In this document: positions 61,092 to 64,000 of the stretch, piece by piece
How positions within the stretch are numbered: position 1 is the stretch's first letter
How the letters are laid out: the number at the start of each line of letters is the position of its first letter
Assembly (NCBI RefSeq): GCF_030418125.1
Contig: NZ_JAUHTR010000001.1
Location: 868,001-932,000, forward strand
Length of the DNA: 64,000 nucleotides
DNA from: Fictibacillus fluitans
GTDB taxonomy: Bacteria; Bacillota; Bacilli; Bacillales; Fictibacillaceae
Direction: 5' to 3'
Notes under the pieces: generated by a model
Told to the model about the DNA's origin: nothing
Seen by the model: the letters and a program-made list of their open reading frames with translations, nothing else
Database searches by the model: none
Made by a program: the position numbers and the translations under genes

Positions 61092-62263
61092 TCTGCCGCG
61101 CTCCTTTCCTCATCCTCGTCAGAGATCAACTCGAGAAACAAGGACAGTACGTTCTCGTCCGGCACTCCGCCCCCTGTTTGCCGCTCATAGAACGTTTTGA
61201 ACAGCTCATCAATGGGGAGGTTTTTTTGCACCGACCGCTCCTGCTTCTGTGCGCCTTCAAAAACGGGTTTAATATGAATAATTCCTTTATGCGCTTTCCG
61301 GATGGCCTGAATATCCTCCATGGCAATGCTGTCTGTTACCGTAACCGACAAATCTACCCACGCTTTGCCCGGACAAATTTCTTCCAGCCATTGATGGACA
61401 TCTGCTATTCCGTTGGCATGATATACGACTAAAGGCTGGCCGCATGTGAGGGGTATTTCTCTGACAGACGCTTCCTTTCCCGGTTCGAGATCCACTATGG
61501 TTACAGACTTTGTATGCCCCGCTTCAGAAAAACTGTAACTCAGCGGGGAGCCGGAATAACGGGCGGCTGTTTTTGCCCTCTTGACATTTTGCGGACGGTG
61601 AAGATGCCCGAGCGCAACATATTGCGCCTTTTCGGGAAGTGTTTCTGCCGCAACGGTATAGGCTCCCCCAATATGTACGGGACGCTCAGAGTCACTTTCG
61701 TTGCTTCCTGCAACATACAAGTGACTCATCGCAATATTTACGGCCCCGGGATCAAATTCTTGAACCATCCTGTTAAAGTACTGCCCGACCCAGTTGTCAT
61801 ATTGATTCCGCAAATGCAATTCCTCTCCCGTATCTGACAGAACTTCCTTCAGACGGGATTCCGACGGATAGGGCAGCGCACAAATATTGAGCCTTTCCTG
61901 TGTTCTTTCAATTCCGTAAGAATAAAGCTGCGTTGTCGGAAGACCCACAAGTGTGATCCCAAGGTTCCCGGACAACGGAGAAGAAGCTGCCAGCCGGTCA
62001 GGATGATCATGGTTTCCGGCAATGGCAATCACAGGACGCCTGCCACGGTCACTGAGCCTGGCCATTCCGTCATAAAACATTTGCTCCGCCGCCGCGGGCG
62101 GATTTACTGTATCAAATACATCGCCTGCCATAATAATGGCGTCCACCTTTTCCTCTTCTGCAATCTGTACCAGTTCATCAAGGAACTGCTGCTGTTCTTC
62201 CAGCCTGCTGCGGCCTTCCAGCGTTCTTCCCAGATGCCAGTCAGCCGTATGAAGCAGCCTCAT
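61088..62263 (-). CDS. sbcD: SbcD, exonuclease subunit of SbcCD
   Basis: Mn-dependent calcineurin-like phosphoesterase, partner of SbcC. It has 391 residues with the metal motifs HTADWHLG (6-13), MAGDVFDTVNP, GNHDHPDRL and ALGHLHRPQ. The ATG at 62263 follows AAGGAGGAT. It lies 28 bp after addA on the same strand, matching the addB-addA-sbcD-sbcC order of Bacillus. Confidence 0.95.
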   Translation of the reverse strand: MRLLHTADWHLGRTLEGRSRLEEQQQFLDELVQIAEEEKVDAIIMAGDVFDTVNPPAAAEQMFYDGMARLSDRGRRPVIAIAGNHDHPDRLAASSPLSGNLGITLVGLPTTQLYSYGIERTQERLNICALPYPSESRLKEVLSDTGEELHLRNQYDNWVGQYFNRMVQEFDPGAVNIAMSHLYVAGSNESDSERPVHIGGAYTVAAETLPEKAQYVALGHLHRPQNVKRAKTAARYSGSPLSYSFSEAGHTKSVTIVDLEPGKEASVREIPLTCGQPLVVYHANGIADVHQWLEEICPGKAWVDLSVTVTDSIAMEDIQAIRKAHKGIIHIKPVFEGAQKQERSVQKNLPIDELFKTFYERQTGGGVPDENVLSLFLELISDEDEERSAAE

Positions 62264-62291
62264 TGCGCATCCTCCTTTTCCCGTTAAAACT

Positions 62292-64000
62292 CTAGTTAAC
62301 TTTTAATAAATGGCCCCCATCAAAGAAATACAAATAGCTTTCCTTCACAGGCTTCCTCAAAATCCGTTCAATGGCCTTGCTGTACAATTCAAGCTGGACC
62401 CTGTACCTTTCAAGCAGAACGTGCCTTGCCCCTTCAAATCCTCCTGGGAAACGGTTTGTAATGGCATCTGTTTTATAATCTATTAAGATAAAACCATCAT
62501 CTTCAGGAACAAGACAGTCAATAACCCCTTGTACAAGGATTCTTTCATCACTGGCCATTTCACCCCGGCTCAAGGCGGCTTCCTCCACAGGAAGAGACAT
62601 GTTAAATGGCATCTCCCGGACCACTTCCGGTGCCTGTACTACTTTTTTACCGATTTCCGTATCAAAAAAAGCCGAGATGGCGCCGACATCAATGTGATTG
62701 GCCTGTTCCCTTGTCAGCAGCTCCCTTACCACCATTTCTTCCAGCAATTCCTTTACAATATCGGGAGTCACCGATTGTGACAAATCCATATGCTGCATAA
62801 CCGCATGCATGGCCGTACCCCGTTCGGCAGCTGTGAGCGTTTTTTCCTGCATGAACCGTGGACGGCTCGCTTGGGTGGAGGAAAATCCACCTGTCAGTTT
62901 TCTGCCATTGTATTCATCATCAATATATTGATACTGCCGTTTAAGCTCGGTCACCGACTGTTTGGACATGGTGGCGGTGGATGCCTGATGCTGGTACTTC
63001 CAGTTCAATCGCCGTTCCACTTCTCCTAGTTCCCTGGAATGGATCGCAACCGGTTCATAGTGCCGGATGGTTGAAAGAATATCTTCCTGAAGAGCTTTTC
63101 TTCCTTCACTCTCTTCTTCATATTGAGCGGCATCATAGGTCATAACCTTCCATTTAGCAGGATCTGTATATACTTCTCCCTGTCCGGTGTGCGCAGCTTG
63201 AAGCAGCTTTCTGAGCTCCCTGCCATCCTTATGGCGGATAACAGCACGGCCGATCCAGTCAAGGTACGTTTTCGCCTGAGAGCGTTCATAATCCGGCAGC
63301 ACCCAGTCCCCGCTTTCCAAAACATCTGCCCATTGGCCAACAGACTTTTCCATGTCGTTAAGCGTACCGAGAAGAAAAAGCTTTTCCTTTGCCCGTGTCA
63401 GGGCAACATAAAGCACCCTCATTTCTTCTGCAAGCAGCTCCATTTTCTTTCTTCGCAAAATGGCCAGCTGAGGAAGGGTCGGATAAGCCACTCTATAGTT
63501 TGGATTGATATAGCGGGTACCCAGCCCCAGCTCTTTATGAAGCAGCACGGTTTCTTTGAGGTCCATCGTATTGAACTGCTTATTCAAACCCGCAGCAAAA
63601 ACAACCGGGAACTCAAGGCCTTTACTTTTATGAATGGTCATCACCCGGACCACATCTTCCTGTTCTCCAAGCGCGCGGGCAGCTCCAAGGTCTCTTCCGC
63701 GGTCCTGCATCCTTTCTATAAAACGAAGGAAGCGGAAAAGCCCGCGGAAAGACGTTTTTTCATACTGCCTGGCACGGTCATACAGCGCGCGTAAGTTGGC
63801 CTGGCGCTGTTTTCCTCCAGGAAGGCCCCCGACAAAGTCAAAGTACCCTGTTTCTCTGTAGATCCGCCAGATAAGATCAGCGAGTGAGCCCTGTCGCGCA
63901 GCCTCTCTCCATTGGTCCATGCTGTTTTTAAAATGGGCGAGCCGGTTAAGAACATTTTCATCTTCCCCGCTGTTCAAATACTCGGTGAGAGCATCAAAGT
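62292..64000 (-). CDS. addA: AddA helicase-nuclease subunit, C-terminal part
   Basis: The last ~569 codons of the AddAB ATP-dependent helicase/nuclease (RecBCD counterpart); the gene continues beyond the right edge. Helicase motifs are visible in VMTIHKSKGLEFPVVFAAGL (motif V region) and MRVLYVALTRAKEKLFL (motif VI). The C-terminal nuclease domain has GTAMHAVMQHMD and QGVIDCLVPED followed by LIDYKTD, the catalytic Asp and Lys set. An ATG-like start within the window would be spurious because the frame is open to base 64000. Confidence 0.95.
   Translation of the reverse strand, partial: FDALTEYLNSGEDENVLNRLAHFKNSMDQWREAARQGSLADLIWRIYRETGYFDFVGGLPGGKQRQANLRALYDRARQYEKTSFRGLFRFLRFIERMQDRGRDLGAARALGEQEDVVRVMTIHKSKGLEFPVVFAAGLNKQFNTMDLKETVLLHKELGLGTRYINPNYRVAYPTLPQLAILRRKKMELLAEEMRVLYVALTRAKEKLFLLGTLNDMEKSVGQWADVLESGDWVLPDYERSQAKTYLDWIGRAVIRHKDGRELRKLLQAAHTGQGEVYTDPAKWKVMTYDAAQYEEESEGRKALQEDILSTIRHYEPVAIHSRELGEVERRLNWKYQHQASTATMSKQSVTELKRQYQYIDDEYNGRKLTGGFSSTQASRPRFMQEKTLTAAERGTAMHAVMQHMDLSQSVTPDIVKELLEEMVVRELLTREQANHIDVGAISAFFDTEIGKKVVQAPEVVREMPFNMSLPVEEAALSRGEMASDERILVQGVIDCLVPEDDGFILIDYKTDAITNRFPGGFEGARHVLLERYRVQLELYSKAIERILRKPVKESYLYFFDGGHLLKVN

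Noticed and set aside
1-64000. CRISPR arrays, tRNA or rRNA genes, prophage or IS elements
   Set aside because: No regular direct repeats, no tRNA-like cloverleaf or CCA ends noticed, and no transposase, integrase or phage structural genes; every long gene belongs to a housekeeping or accessory metabolic family.

Overview
The window is a chromosomal segment of an endospore-forming Bacillaceae bacterium (Firmicutes). The evidence is AGGAGG-type ribosome-binding sites, frequent GTG/TTG starts, S-box (SAM) riboswitches on the methionine-salvage genes, a tricistronic ger germination operon, AddA/SbcCD recombination genes, and gene neighbourhoods I recall from Bacillus subtilis (argCJBD-carAB-argF with yjzC/yjzD; yitS/yitT/yitU/yitV-like genes; mtnKA / mtnU / mtnE / mtnWXBD; yisL; addA-sbcD-sbcC). 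The species cannot be named from this. No phage, insertion sequence, CRISPR array, rRNA or tRNA was seen.

Layout. 1-2.6 kb: end of an alpha/beta hydrolase, yjzD, an M20 amidohydrolase, yjzC and a Gln-rich small protein. 2.66-12.1 kb: complete arginine operon on the minus strand (argC-J-B-D-carA-carB-argF), with an ArgR/AhrC-type operator on the argC promoter and a better one between argD and carA. 12.2-12.45 kb: a long copy of an interspersed GC-rich repeat; a short, internally deleted copy lies at 19.34-19.42 kb. 12.5-15.9 kb: molybdenum cofactor genes (moeA-mobB-moaE-moaD) behind a yitV-like hydrolase, plus a small zinc-ribbon gene. 16-21.5 kb: HAD phosphatase, small hydrophilic proteins, SGNH hydrolase, GNAT, Nfu_N protein, YitT and DegV. 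21.5-25.1 kb: flavohemoprotein, orphan histidine kinase, SDR. 25.2-27.9 kb: NHEJ cluster with Ku and a LigD split into separate ligase and polymerase genes. 27.9-32.8 kb: LacI regulator, neopullulanase-type GH13 enzyme, asparagine synthase. 32.9-36.4 kb: AI-2E family transporter and a monooxygenase/methyltransferase pair. 36.5-44.6 kb: methionine salvage under two SAM riboswitches. 44.6-46.3 kb: yisL and rocD. 46.4-50 kb: catabolic operon (PCD-like, FAH family, aldehyde dehydrogenase, atypical SDR). 50.1-53.8 kb: B12/radical SAM protein and a yknW-yknX-like pair without its ABC transporter. 53.9-57.6 kb: ger operon. 57.7-64 kb: sbcC, sbcD and the 3' part of addA.

How it fits together. Arginine synthesis and ornithine breakdown (rocD) both carry ARG-box-like sites, so one regulator could switch between them. 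Methionine salvage runs from MTR kinase (mtnK) to the 2-keto acid and methionine (mtnD, mtnE), gated by SAM level. Ku/LigD, SbcCD and AddAB together cover end joining and resection of double-strand breaks; Ku/LigD is typical of spore formers.

Most distinctive signals: the internal ARG box at the argD-carA junction, a perfect Crp/Fnr palindrome placed at about -41.5 of the hmp promoter, the two-gene LigD, the yknWX pair without yknYZ, a PCD-like protein lacking one catalytic His in an operon without a hydroxylase, and the monooxygenase/methyltransferase pair of unknown substrate. I did not find a system I could defend as wholly new.
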